Under the pieces are notes generated by a model. It was not told where the DNA came from. It made no database searches and saw nothing but the letters and a program-made list of their open reading frames with translations. Below, one piece after another: positions 15,861-23,656 of a stretch of 37,768 nucleotides of DNA. Where the stretch lies: positions 1 through 37,768 of the forward strand of contig WRGT01000059.1 in assembly GCA_009787025.1 (NCBI GenBank). The letters run 5' to 3'. Source of the stretch: Spirochaetota bacterium. GTDB lineage: Bacteria > Spirochaetota > UBA4802 > UBA5550. Every line of letters starts with the position of its first letter. Positions within the stretch are counted from its first letter, which is position 1. The translations under genes were made by a program, and so were the position numbers.

Positions 15861-16622
15861 ATGACTACAAAAAAAATTACAAAAGTAGGCGGAGATGAAG
15901 ATTCGCCGCAAAAATCAACTTTCGTTCCTACTGCAGAAGCAAAAGGTCAAGCCACACAACTGCGCATATTTGCGGCTGTTTTGTGGGTATTGGCAATCGG
16001 CGCTGAAATAGGCGCAATATTAGTATTACAAAAAAGCGCTAAACCTATTGTGACAAGCACATGGGTTTGGATGATTGCATTAATCGTAATAGATTTAATA
16101 TTAGTCGTCATAGGCTCGATGCTTTGGAAAAAGTCAAACCGCTTAGACCCTGCATCCAAGAAAGATACGGTTAGATTTTTTATACAAAATCAACTTGGAG
16201 TTATCATTGCCGTCATAGCTTTTTTACCTTTGGTAATTCTTATTTTTACCAACAAGGATTTGGATGGTAAGCAAAAAGGAATTTTAGGCGGTATTGCAAT
16301 TGCTGCATTGATTATAGCAGGTCTTTTGAGCGCAGATTTTAATCCGCCGTCTAAGGAAGAATATGCGCAGCAGACTTCCCGCATAGAAGAACTGACAGGC
16401 GCAAACAGCGTTTATTGGACAAAATCCGGAACAAAGTACCATATTTACGCAGATTGTTCCCATATCAATACTAACCGTACCGACGAGATTTTTAACGGTA
16501 CTGTTGCAAAAGCCCGCGAGCTGAAGAACATTACGGAATTATGTAAAACTTGCGAAAATAAAGCTGAGAAGACAAAAGGTATAAAAGGTATAACCGACCA
16601 AAAGCCAGAAGCAGGCGAATAA
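15861..16622 (+). CDS. Four-pass membrane protein with C-terminal Cys/His domain
   Basis: This is a 253-residue protein with a polar N-terminus of 30 residues and about four membrane segments (LRIFAAVLWVLAIGAEIGAIL, WVWMIALIVIDLILVVIGSML, LGVIIAVIAFLPLVILIF, GILGGIAIAALIIAGLL). A C-terminal domain at about 183-232 reads VYWTKSGTKYHIYADCSHI...NITELCKTCE. The last pattern, YWTxxGxxYHxxxxC...LCxxC, occurs at the ends of diverse secreted or membrane proteins and may bind a metal. I do not know its function. It is followed 22 bases later by a small gene in the same unit. Confidence 0.65.
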   Translation: MTTKKITKVGGDEDSPQKSTFVPTAEAKGQATQLRIFAAVLWVLAIGAEIGAILVLQKSAKPIVTSTWVWMIALIVIDLILVVIGSMLWKKSNRLDPASKKDTVRFFIQNQLGVIIAVIAFLPLVILIFTNKDLDGKQKGILGGIAIAALIIAGLLSADFNPPSKEEYAQQTSRIEELTGANSVYWTKSGTKYHIYADCSHINTNRTDEIFNGTVAKARELKNITELCKTCENKAEKTKGIKGITDQKPEAGE

Positions 16623-16644
16623 TAAATATTTGGAGTGTAATATT

Positions 16645-16908
16645 ATGGCAAATTTGACAGACGAAATTGTAAAAGTTGTAGCTAAAAAAGCCAAGATACC
16701 AGAGGCTGCAGCTAAGATAGCCGTAGATACGGTAGTAAGTACATTGGCAAAGAAACTTCCTTCTTCCGTAGGAGGAGTTTTGGAATCTTTTATCGGTGGT
16801 TCGGGCAGCGCGTCTGCATCAAAGGGTAAAAGTTCTAAATCTAAAAAGGATGAGAGTCTTCTTGGCGATATCAGCGATATTGCCGGTAAATTCTTAGGGA
16901 AAAAGTAG
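16645..16908 (+). CDS. Small helical protein of unknown function
   Basis: This is an 87-residue protein starting at ATG 16645, preceded by GGAG. The N-terminal half is a helical repeat-like segment (LTDEIVKVVAKKAKIPEAAAKIAVDTVVSTLAKKL), loosely like DUF2267-type or Asp23-like helical proteins. A low-complexity Ser/Lys linker (GSASASKGKSSKSKK) follows, then a short tail (LGDISDIAGKFLGKK). There is no signal or membrane segment. It shares a transcript with the upstream membrane protein and ends at a clear terminator. No function is assigned. Confidence 0.6.
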   Translation: MANLTDEIVKVVAKKAKIPEAAAKIAVDTVVSTLAKKLPSSVGGVLESFIGGSGSASASKGKSSKSKKDESLLGDISDIAGKFLGKK

Positions 16909-16923
16909 GCAGTAAGTAAATGC

Positions 16924-16974
16924 AAAGCCGCAGGCAGAGACATTTTGTGCAATGTCTTCGCCTGCGGCTTTTTT
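16924..16974 (+). terminator. Rho-independent terminator
   Basis: AAAGCCGCAGGC (16924-16935) pairs perfectly with GCCTGCGGCTTT (16960-16971), with an inner AGACATT/AATGTCT stem, and is followed by a T-run. This is a strong intrinsic terminator closing the two-gene unit before the FGE-like gene. Confidence 0.92.
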
Positions 16975-17069
16975 GCGTATATTGCGCAGGGTAATTTACA
17001 GCGCGACCCATGGAAATTACAGGGATAAACCTGTAAAAGATATAGTAATGAATTATTAAGGAGAAAAAA

Positions 17070-17957
17070 ATGAAAACTATTTTTAAATTTTTAGTATTTT
17101 GTTTGGTTATGAATTTAGTCTTAATTTTTACAGGCGCCGAAATTAAAGGAGAGAACACCGCTGTGCCTGCTAATTTTGTACAAATCAAGGGAGGTACATT
17201 TATAATGGGCAGCCCTTCTTCCGAGGCAGGCAGAAACGATAATGAATCACAGCACAGAGTAACGGTGAGTTCATTTTATATGGGGAAGTATGAGGTAACG
17301 CAGGAAGAGTATATAGAAGTGATGGGCAGTAACCGTAGTAGGTGGCAGGGTTTTGATTTGCCAGTGGAAAATGTGAGTTGGTATGATGCAATAGAGTATT
17401 GCAATAAGAGGAGTGTTAAAGAGGGATTGACTCCGGCATATACTATAGATAAGGACCGAAAAGACCCGAACAACGAGGCTACAGATATGTTTGATAAGAA
17501 TCAATGGGTGGTAACATGGAACCGCAAAGCGAACGGTTATCGTTTGCCTACAGAGGCAGAATGGGAGTATGCGTGCCGCGCAGATACAAAAACGCCATTT
17601 AATACAGGGGATAATATCACTACCGATGAGGCTAATTATAAAGGGGACAAGCCCTATAACAATAATGCTAAGGGGATAGACAGGAGAAAGACTACGCCTG
17701 TAGGGAGTTTTAAGCCCAATGCGTGGGGATTATATGACATGCACGGAAATGTATGGGAGTGGTGTTGGGATTGGTATGGAGCGTATAGTGTGGCTGCTCA
17801 GACAGATCCTGAGGGTCCGTCTTCTGGCGCTTTCCGCGTGGAGCGCGGCGGGTCGTGGTTCAACTTCGGGCAGCACCTTCGTTCGGCTTTTCGGGGCGGC
17901 AAGCTCACTCCGTATCTCTGGAACATCAATCTGGGCTTCCGTCTTGTGCGCCCGTGA
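17070..17957 (+). CDS. Exported FGE/C-type-lectin-fold protein with DGR-like variable C-terminus
   Basis: This is a 295-residue protein with a signal peptide (about 1-28) and then a single FGE-sulfatase/SUMF1 domain (about 36-294). The landmarks are GGTFIMGSP, YEVTQEEY, NVSWYDAIEYCN, YRLPTEAEWEYACR, DMHGNVWEW, RGGSW and the final GFRLVRP. The Cys residues that make formylglycine-generating enzymes catalytic are absent from the C-terminal region, so it is more likely a binding protein. From Trp263 on, positions that are often Asn runs in relatives hold Phe, Gly, His, Lys, Leu, Tyr and Ile, and the DNA turns GC-rich (hand count about 61 percent over 17821-17957). This is the arrangement of Treponema TvpA-type DGR targets. 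The start follows AAGGAG. No RT gene is nearby. Confidence 0.85.
   Translation: MKTIFKFLVFCLVMNLVLIFTGAEIKGENTAVPANFVQIKGGTFIMGSPSSEAGRNDNESQHRVTVSSFYMGKYEVTQEEYIEVMGSNRSRWQGFDLPVENVSWYDAIEYCNKRSVKEGLTPAYTIDKDRKDPNNEATDMFDKNQWVVTWNRKANGYRLPTEAEWEYACRADTKTPFNTGDNITTDEANYKGDKPYNNNAKGIDRRKTTPVGSFKPNAWGLYDMHGNVWEWCWDWYGAYSVAAQTDPEGPSSGAFRVERGGSWFNFGQHLRSAFRGGKLTPYLWNINLGFRLVRP
17821..17957 (+). repeat. Predicted DGR variable repeat (VR)
   Basis: This is the 3' end of the FGE-like gene. Between the Trp codon at 17856 and the conserved LGFR (17931-17942), codons TTC, TTC, CAC, TTT, GGC, GGC, CTC, TAT, CTC and ATC occupy sites interleaved with invariant RS, R, TP, W and N positions. Such codons are what adenine-directed mutagenesis of AAC/AAT template codons yields. 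The segment ends at the stop codon, as VRs usually do. The template repeat is not in this window, so the call rests on protein position, codon pattern and composition. Confidence 0.65.
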
Positions 17958-17966
17958 GTTCAGCGG

Positions 17967-18050
17967 CGGTCTGTTAGGTTGAAATGCCTGCGCCGCAGCG
18001 ACCTGAAGGGGTGCGCAGGCAAAGGCATGGAGCAGGAACAGACCGTTTTT
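17967..18050 (+). other. Nested inverted repeats after the predicted VR
   Basis: Outer arms CGGTCTGTT (17967-17975) and AACAGACCG (18037-18045) enclose inner arms GCCTGCGC (17986-17993) and GCGCAGGC (18013-18020), and TTTTT follows at 18046. This could be the hairpin/cruciform that marks DGR target sites downstream of the VR, an intrinsic terminator for the gene, or both. Confidence 0.6.
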
Positions 18051-18059
18051 CGGACCTAG

Positions 18060-18157
18060 GGGCGGCATAGTGCCGCCCGCAAAATCGGCGGGGTTGCGTG
18101 TGAAATCGTAGGGATATGGTAAAATCAGCGTTGTAGGGGCGACATTTTGCCGCCCGC
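18060..18157. repeat. Two REP-like palindromes
   Basis: GGGCGGCA-TAG-TGCCGCCC (18060-18078) is a perfect hairpin. GTAGGGGCGACATTTTGCCG (18133-18152, continuing CCCGC) is a near-perfect second copy with one mismatch. Both belong to the family found inside the RAYT gene. Confidence 0.65.
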
Positions 18158-18240
18158 GACGGTTATACCCGCGATGATAACGATGATATGTCGCCTGTTT
18201 CAAATTGTTTATGATATTTATTGTTTCACAAATACATTTT

Positions 18241-18347
18241 TGCGGTTTGCATTAATGGGATATGCGGTTTGCGTTAATGGAATAATTTGGTTGATGAAAT
18301 ATATGGTTTGGTTGATGAAATTGCGGGCGGCAGGATGCCGCCCCTAC
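18241..18347. repeat. Short tandem repeats and an inverted REP copy
   Basis: A 22-base unit starting TGCGGTTTGC occurs twice in tandem (18241-18262, 18263-18284). A 15-base TTTGGTTGATGAAAT then occurs twice at a 21-base period (18286, 18307). A REP-like hairpin GGGCGGCA-GGA-TGCCGCCC with CTAC (18325-18347) follows, inverted relative to the copy at 18133, forming a BIME-like pair. Confidence 0.6.
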
Positions 18348-18437
18348 TACATCGAACGCAGAAATTTTGCGTAAACACAAAAATTCGTCGATGATGATTT
18401 ACGGTATTTCCGCCCGCCGAAGGCGGGGCGGGAAAAA

Positions 18438-20036
18438 TTATGCCTGATTTTTCTTAAACCACTCCATCAGCTCTTTCATATCTTCGTTTGTAAGAACTCC
18501 GGCGCCGTAACGGCAGTTGTAAATATTATCCTTAAATTGTTTGTATTTATCTAACTCAACATTGGATAGTTTTGACGGATTAATACGATTAATGGCTCTG
18601 TCTGCATTTAAAAGGAACAGGTCTGTGTCTTTGTTATTAAATGAAACTGCCAGTTCCCTTAAAAGATTATCGCTTTTATTGGCGGTAGATGAAATTTCAT
18701 CGGCAGTATCGGGCTTTATCTCTTTCTTAATTATACTTAGTTTTTTCTTCTCCCATATAATGAGCGCGGCTATAAAGACTGCTAATATTATAATGAATAG
18801 AAACAGCCAAATGTAGTTGAGTTTACCTGCGCTGTCGGTTGAATCGAGTTGAACCTCGCCGGTTCCGGATGATTTTTCATCAGGCAAGACATTAAATGTC
18901 AACGGTTGACTTTCAGCTCTCTCATATTTTTTTTTATACGGATTGAAATATTCAATAAAAATTTTTCCTGTATTCAACTCTCCGTATTTTTGCGGTATTA
19001 TTGTAATCAAATACTCTTTTTCGCCGTCTAATCCGTTTTCTCCTGACCTGCACTCAGCTTCTTTCTCTTCTATTATTATTTTTTGGTCGTTGCCGTTTTC
19101 TATATTGTTCTCTACTTTAGGTTTTGAAAGTGTAATCAGATTTCCCTTGCCTGTGATTTTAACCGGTACCTTAATTTCTTCAAATTGCTTAAACTCTCCG
19201 CTTGGAGTTTGAACCTCAATTTTATATTCTCCCACATCGCCGCTAAAATTTTCCGGTTTGCCGTTTTCCGGAATTGGCAGTACATTTATTTTTTTAGCAG
19301 AGCATGGTATGATTTTTCTGACATTTCTTGAAAAGAAAGACTGAATATCTTCAACTTGAATATGTATTGAGTTTTCTCCAATATCATAATTCCCTTTTTT
19401 AAGGGGGACAACATAGAATGATGCAGCATATATCTTATCATCTTTATTAATATTTTCTTTTATCATCTTTATCGAAAAGTCTTTTGAAAGGGGCTGCTCT
19501 GCAAGTCCAAGAATCTTTATGTTATCGAAGTCGTCGCCATTAATGTAATACCTCATTATTAAAGGTTCGCCCACATAAACCGTATTAGATGATAGTGAAA
19601 GCTCGCCTGTAATGGGAATATCGCCATGACCTGACGATGATTTTTGAACTTGAACTGTTAAAGTCTTTTCCTCCGAATAAATCTGTCCGTCACTTGTATT
19701 AAATAAAAACGGCGGGATTGTGTATTCGCCTGTTTTCTCTCCATAGATAGAAAAATTTAGAACCGTACCATACCATGTTTTCCCGTTTGTAAACTGAAAG
19801 CTATATGAAGCGCCTGTGTATATAATCTTTAATCCGTTTATTGCCGGTAATTTCGCAGGATCAATCGATGATTTTCCTGTAACCGTTATTGTTAAAGCTG
19901 CAGATTCACCCTGGGAAATCCTTGCAGGAGATAACTTGGTTTTAACCTCAACTGCATAGAGTTCGGTCAATATAAAAACAGAGATTATGAATGATAAAAT
20001 TATTCTACCAGTATTTTTCAAGAGTTCTCTTCCCAT
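18438..20036 (-). CDS. batD: BatD-like protein (oxygen tolerance family)
   Basis: This is a 532-residue protein with a signal peptide (about 1-28, ending ELYAVEV), several immunoglobulin-like beta domains (for example ISQGESAALTITVTGKSS, YVGEPLIMRYYI, EEIKVPVKITGKG), one membrane segment at about 410-432 (YIWLFLFIIILAVFIAALIIW) and a cytoplasmic helical tail. This is the BatD architecture of Bacteroides and spirochaete bat operons, thought to act at the envelope with BatA/BatB. It overlaps batC by 32 bases and is the last gene of the operon. Confidence 0.82.
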   Translation of the reverse strand: MGRELLKNTGRIILSFIISVFILTELYAVEVKTKLSPARISQGESAALTITVTGKSSIDPAKLPAINGLKIIYTGASYSFQFTNGKTWYGTVLNFSIYGEKTGEYTIPPFLFNTSDGQIYSEEKTLTVQVQKSSSGHGDIPITGELSLSSNTVYVGEPLIMRYYINGDDFDNIKILGLAEQPLSKDFSIKMIKENINKDDKIYAASFYVVPLKKGNYDIGENSIHIQVEDIQSFFSRNVRKIIPCSAKKINVLPIPENGKPENFSGDVGEYKIEVQTPSGEFKQFEEIKVPVKITGKGNLITLSKPKVENNIENGNDQKIIIEEKEAECRSGENGLDGEKEYLITIIPQKYGELNTGKIFIEYFNPYKKKYERAESQPLTFNVLPDEKSSGTGEVQLDSTDSAGKLNYIWLFLFIIILAVFIAALIIWEKKKLSIIKKEIKPDTADEISSTANKSDNLLRELAVSFNNKDTDLFLLNADRAINRINPSKLSNVELDKYKQFKDNIYNCRYGAGVLTNEDMKELMEWFKKNQA

Positions 20037-20625
20037 TTCCTTTACCTTTTTGTTGTCTTACGGGTTTATTCTTCATAGATTCAAGAAGATTTTTAACCTG
20101 GTCATCATTCAGATTCTTTTCGGATTTTTTTTGGTCTTCATTTTTATTATTATTACTACTGTTGCTATCGCTATTGCTATTATTATTTTGTTCTTTATTC
20201 TCTTGCTTCTTTAGAAGATATTCTAAATTTTTTTTTGCCTTTTCGTAATTCGGGTCTATCTCCAAAGCCTTAATAAAACTGTCTGCTGCCTCTTTATATT
20301 TTTTTTGCTTTATATAGGTATTCCCCATATTGAACAGAGCCTTTTTTTGTATATCCGCATCTCCCGACGAAATTGAATCTCTAAATTTTTCAATTGCTTG
20401 ATCATAGTCTTCAAGTTTATAATGGGCATCACCTTTATTAAAGTTGAGCATCTCTTTCTTTTTGTTGCTCGAGGTATGTTTTTCCGCCTCCTTATAATGC
20501 TCAAGAGCTTTTGCAGGATTATTATCGGCATAACTCTTATTCCCTTTTTCTACTTCATCTTTAAAAGGGTCCATCCATGCAGATAGAGTTAAAGCCAAAA
20601 GAGCTATAATGAGAATTTTTTTCAT
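20005..20625 (-). CDS. batC: BatC-like TPR protein
   Basis: This is a 206-residue protein with an N-terminal signal-like segment (MKKILIIALLALTLSAWM) followed by TPR repeats at about 25-130 (EKGNKSYADNNPAKALEHYKEA, NKGDAHYKLEDYDQAIEKFRDS, NMGNTYIKQKKYKEAADSFIKALEIDPNYEKA). An Asn/Ser/Lys low-complexity tail follows, ending KRTLEKYW. TPR proteins at this position are the BatC component, a likely periplasmic scaffold. It lies between batB and batD, overlapping batD. Confidence 0.82.
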   Translation of the reverse strand: MKKILIIALLALTLSAWMDPFKDEVEKGNKSYADNNPAKALEHYKEAEKHTSSNKKKEMLNFNKGDAHYKLEDYDQAIEKFRDSISSGDADIQKKALFNMGNTYIKQKKYKEAADSFIKALEIDPNYEKAKKNLEYLLKKQENKEQNNNSNSDSNSSNNNKNEDQKKSEKNLNDDQVKNLLESMKNKPVRQQKGKGNGKRTLEKYW

Positions 20626-20642
20626 GCTTTCCCTTTTCTATT

Positions 20643-21659
20643 TTACTTATTCTCTATGGAACTGATTTTTCTTTCATTAATAAACATTTCAGCGCCAAGA
20701 ATAATTATGAGTATTAGTAAAAAAATATATGTCCTGTCTATTTTTTCTTTTACCATCTTTGATCCGTAATAGATTTTATCTTTCCCTTCAATAATACTTA
20801 TGATTTTATTAATTCCTGAAAAGCTGCTTGTTATATCACTATAAAAACCCCCTGTTTTATCTGCAAGCTCTTTAAGCAGATCTTTATTCTGGCTGGTCTT
20901 TATAAGAGAACCTGATCTGTCTCTGTAAAAGTTTTCTTCATCACTATTTTTTGCAAACGGAATCAAATCGCCGCTTTTCCCTATTCCAAGGGCATATACG
21001 GCAATTCCTATCTCCTTAAATTTTTCAGCCTCAGCATCAATTTTATTTTCATGATCCTCTCCGTCTGTTATAACAATGAGCATCTTCGAGGTTAGATTCT
21101 TTTTTGTATAAACCTTTTCAGCCGCGCTAAGCATCCTCCCCATGTCGGTGCCTTGTACATTTATCGAATCGGTCGTAACCGACTCTAAGAACATGGTGAA
21201 AGCTCCCATATCATTAGTCAACGGGCATTGAACAAATGCCTCGCCTGCAAAGATTATTAACCCGATTCTGTCTCCCTTTAATGACCCGGCAATAAGTCTG
21301 ATTGCGCTCTTTGCTCTTTCAAGTCTTGTAGCCCCGCCATCCTTTGCCAGCATGCTCATGCTAACATCAAGGGCTATGAGCACGTCTGTTCCTTCATTAT
21401 CGCTTTGTTTCATCCTGTCTCCCCACATAGGTCCAAGGAGGACAACGGACGATATAATAATTCCAAACAGTATTAAAACTTCTTTCATGAGTATTCTTGA
21501 ATAATCTCCTGAAATGATTTTCCTTGCGGCATCTTTACTGCCGAATGCAGAGTTGACAGCCATCCGTCTCCATATTGCATAAAATATATGAAGGGCAATT
21601 ATTACAGCCCCTGTTACAAATATGTATATCATATAATTGCTGTTTGCAAATGCAATCAT
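20643..21659 (-). CDS. batB: BatB-like von Willebrand A membrane protein
   Basis: This is a 338-residue protein with N-terminal membrane segments (about 9-29 and 60-78), a VWA domain (about 90-280) with the MIDAS metal motif DVSMS at 98-102 plus the VITDGEDHE segment, and a final membrane segment (IFLLILIIILGAEMFI). The topology matches BatB, with the VWA domain facing the periplasm. It overlaps batA by 4 bases (ATGA), so translation is coupled. Confidence 0.85.
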   Translation of the reverse strand: MIAFANSNYMIYIFVTGAVIIALHIFYAIWRRMAVNSAFGSKDAARKIISGDYSRILMKEVLILFGIIISSVVLLGPMWGDRMKQSDNEGTDVLIALDVSMSMLAKDGGATRLERAKSAIRLIAGSLKGDRIGLIIFAGEAFVQCPLTNDMGAFTMFLESVTTDSINVQGTDMGRMLSAAEKVYTKKNLTSKMLIVITDGEDHENKIDAEAEKFKEIGIAVYALGIGKSGDLIPFAKNSDEENFYRDRSGSLIKTSQNKDLLKELADKTGGFYSDITSSFSGINKIISIIEGKDKIYYGSKMVKEKIDRTYIFLLILIIILGAEMFINERKISSIENK

Positions 21660-22648
21660 GGCAGTTTCCTGTAAAAAAGTGATTTAAGGATAATCTCTAT
21701 AAAGAAGAGAGATATGCCAAGAATTAATATCCACCTTGATCTGTCATCAAACTCATTATAAACTTTTATATCTGCATCGGATTTTTCTAATTTATCAATA
21801 TCCTCCATGCTTGCGCTGAACAGACCTGATGAATCTGCCCTGAAATATGTTCCGCCTGTAATTTTAGATAACTTTTCTAAAGATTCGCCGTTAAACTGAT
21901 TTAATACTTTCCGCTTGGGGAATATTGAACCTGCCGGGTTCGGATATTCTACCATGCCGTCTTTCCCAATACCGACAGCATAGATTTTAATATTCATGTC
22001 TGCGCATGCCTCTGCTGCAGTCTCAGGGTCTATCTCGCCGCAGTTGTTTACGCCGTCTGTTATTAAAAGTATTATTTTGCTTTTTGCTTTACTGTCCATC
22101 ATCCTTGATGACGAAAGGGCAATTGCATCGCCGATAGCCGTACCATCCTCTTCGACGCTGTCAAAATCTATGTCGTTTATAATCTCTTTAATTATTTCAT
22201 AGTCAACGGTTAACGGAGACTGAAGGTAGGCGTTTCCGGCAAACACCACGACTCCTATACGGTCGTTTTGTCTTTTGCTTATAAAATCCAAAACTACTTT
22301 TTTTGCAACCTCTAATCTATTCGGCAGGAAGTCCTCTCCGCTCATTGAACCTGAGAGATCAAGCGTTATCATTATATCAAGTCCGTAGTTCTTAATGTTT
22401 GTATAGGTTATATTTTTCCCCGGCGCTGCTAAGGCTATTATAAGAAAAAAGATTGATAGTAATCTGAGATATATAATATAAGGAAAGGTTTTTGTTTTAA
22501 TGCTCTCTCTCTTTTTTAAAATATCAGATGATGATGCGGTAATAGTTAGTCTTCTTTCAAATCTGCGAAATATATATAGATAGATATATATAAACAGGGG
22601 AATAAGCAGCAGGAGAAAATAAGGATATTTAAATCCGAAGCTTTCCAT
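21656..22648 (-). CDS. batA: BatA-like von Willebrand A membrane protein
   Basis: This is a 330-residue protein. Membrane helices lie near 8-27 and 57-76, the VWA domain carries an intact MIDAS DLSGS at 97-101 and the later LLITDGVNNCG, and a C-terminal helix (WILILGISLFFIEIILKSLF) completes the topology. It is a paralogue of the next gene product, batB. The two VWA proteins are the core of Bat systems, which have been linked to stress tolerance and envelope function in spirochaetes and Bacteroides. Confidence 0.85.
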   Translation of the reverse strand: MESFGFKYPYFLLLLIPLFIYIYLYIFRRFERRLTITASSSDILKKRESIKTKTFPYIIYLRLLSIFFLIIALAAPGKNITYTNIKNYGLDIMITLDLSGSMSGEDFLPNRLEVAKKVVLDFISKRQNDRIGVVVFAGNAYLQSPLTVDYEIIKEIINDIDFDSVEEDGTAIGDAIALSSSRMMDSKAKSKIILLITDGVNNCGEIDPETAAEACADMNIKIYAVGIGKDGMVEYPNPAGSIFPKRKVLNQFNGESLEKLSKITGGTYFRADSSGLFSASMEDIDKLEKSDADIKVYNEFDDRSRWILILGISLFFIEIILKSLFYRKLP

Positions 22649-23644
22649 TTACCACGCTCTGTCTGAAATTTTTTTTGCAGTATTGATTGTATCATTGAGA
22701 TTCTGAACAAGCAGTTCGGCTGACGGAGTAAACTCCGCAAATTTGGAGAAATCCCACAGCCTCATATTCTTTATTATCTCATCGCCGTAAATTGCGTATA
22801 GATTATGCGGCATATACTTTTTTATCTTTGATGCGATCTCATCTGTTGTCATCTCTGCCGCATCAAATCTTAGTTCTTTGGAAAGGTATCTTCGGAATAT
22901 GATGGATATATCAAACACATATTTATTTATATTCCCTTTCTCAATAGATTCTCTGAGTTTTAAAGATTCCACCTCTTCAAGAAATATTTCTATAGGTCTG
23001 GGAGTTGGAGTTTCCTCTGTAATATCTTTTTTTCTTTTCTTAAAATAAATATATAAACCGATAATTGTCATTGCCGCTGATAAAAGAATAATTATTATCC
23101 ATATAATTCTTTTATAATTACCTGAAAGCGAGATTGGCGGTTCTATCTCTTCAAAATTTCCTTCTTTATTTACCTCTTCAATTTTTACTTCGGGGATTTT
23201 GTATCCAATGGGAATTCCGTCATTACCGATAATTTTTATCTCAGGCAGCGTATATACGCCCGGTCTGTAATAAGTAATTGAAGTTGTAATTGTAATACGG
23301 CTGATTCCGTTTTCTTTTGAATTATCTTTTGACGCATTGTTTATTATATATAAAGGCACAAACTCATCAGGTGATTTCTCACTGTCTTTTGATGCTTTCT
23401 CATCTTTTTTTTTCTCAGGGTAAACGATTTTTTTGTCCGGCAGAACTATTTTTAAATTGTCGGGATCAATACCGTAGATGCTGAGTGTGTAAGCAAGGGG
23501 GATACCGACAGTTGCGCTCTCGGGAACTATTGCCGCTTCAAGTGAAATATCGGACCCGTATAATCTATTCCGTGATATAAACAGATTGATACTTATACAT
23601 ATTAAGATTATACTTGATTTAAAGGTCAGGCTGTTTAATTTCAT
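22649..23644 (-). CDS. Bat-operon exported/membrane protein (DUF4381/BatD-like N-terminus)
   Basis: This is a 331-residue protein with a signal-like N-terminus (about 1-28), a beta-rich periplasmic part (about 35-165), a membrane segment at about 180-202 (IIWIIIILLSAAMTIIGLYIYF) and a cytoplasmic helical region (about 215-331) with LREFLSKELRF-like content (YLSKELRFDAAEMTTDEIASKI). The cytoplasmic part resembles the tail seen in DUF4381-type proteins found between DUF58 and batA genes. It directly abuts batA (start codon next to the stop). The family assignment is moderate. Confidence 0.65.
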   Translation of the reverse strand: MKLNSLTFKSSIILICISINLFISRNRLYGSDISLEAAIVPESATVGIPLAYTLSIYGIDPDNLKIVLPDKKIVYPEKKKDEKASKDSEKSPDEFVPLYIINNASKDNSKENGISRITITTSITYYRPGVYTLPEIKIIGNDGIPIGYKIPEVKIEEVNKEGNFEEIEPPISLSGNYKRIIWIIIILLSAAMTIIGLYIYFKKRKKDITEETPTPRPIEIFLEEVESLKLRESIEKGNINKYVFDISIIFRRYLSKELRFDAAEMTTDEIASKIKKYMPHNLYAIYGDEIIKNMRLWDFSKFAEFTPSAELLVQNLNDTINTAKKISDRAW

Positions 23645-23656
23645 AACAATTGAATA

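Larger units (their letters stand above)
17958..18437. other. Repeat-filled non-coding region between the FGE-like gene and batD
   Basis: These 480 bases contain no convincing gene. They hold the nested inverted repeats, three REP-like palindromes, two short tandem repeats and, at 18407-18433, a GC-rich imperfect hairpin with a TTCG loop on the minus strand (CGCC-TTCG-GGCG type). That hairpin could end the Bat operon, although it lacks a T-tract. Confidence 0.5.

Noticed and set aside
17070-17957. Active formylglycine-generating enzyme or sulfatase modifier
   Set aside because: The C-terminal catalytic cysteines are absent and the region is occupied by the variable segment.
17730-18203. Long minus-strand open frame (157 codons) over the FGE-like 3' end
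   Set aside because: It is antisense to the GC-rich variable repeat and the hairpins, with Pro/Arg/Ala-rich composition unlike neighbouring proteins and no ribosome site. It is a by-product of the GC shift.
18241-18347. CRISPR array
   Set aside because: There are only two copies of each short unit, without spacers of constant length. They are simple tandem repeats.
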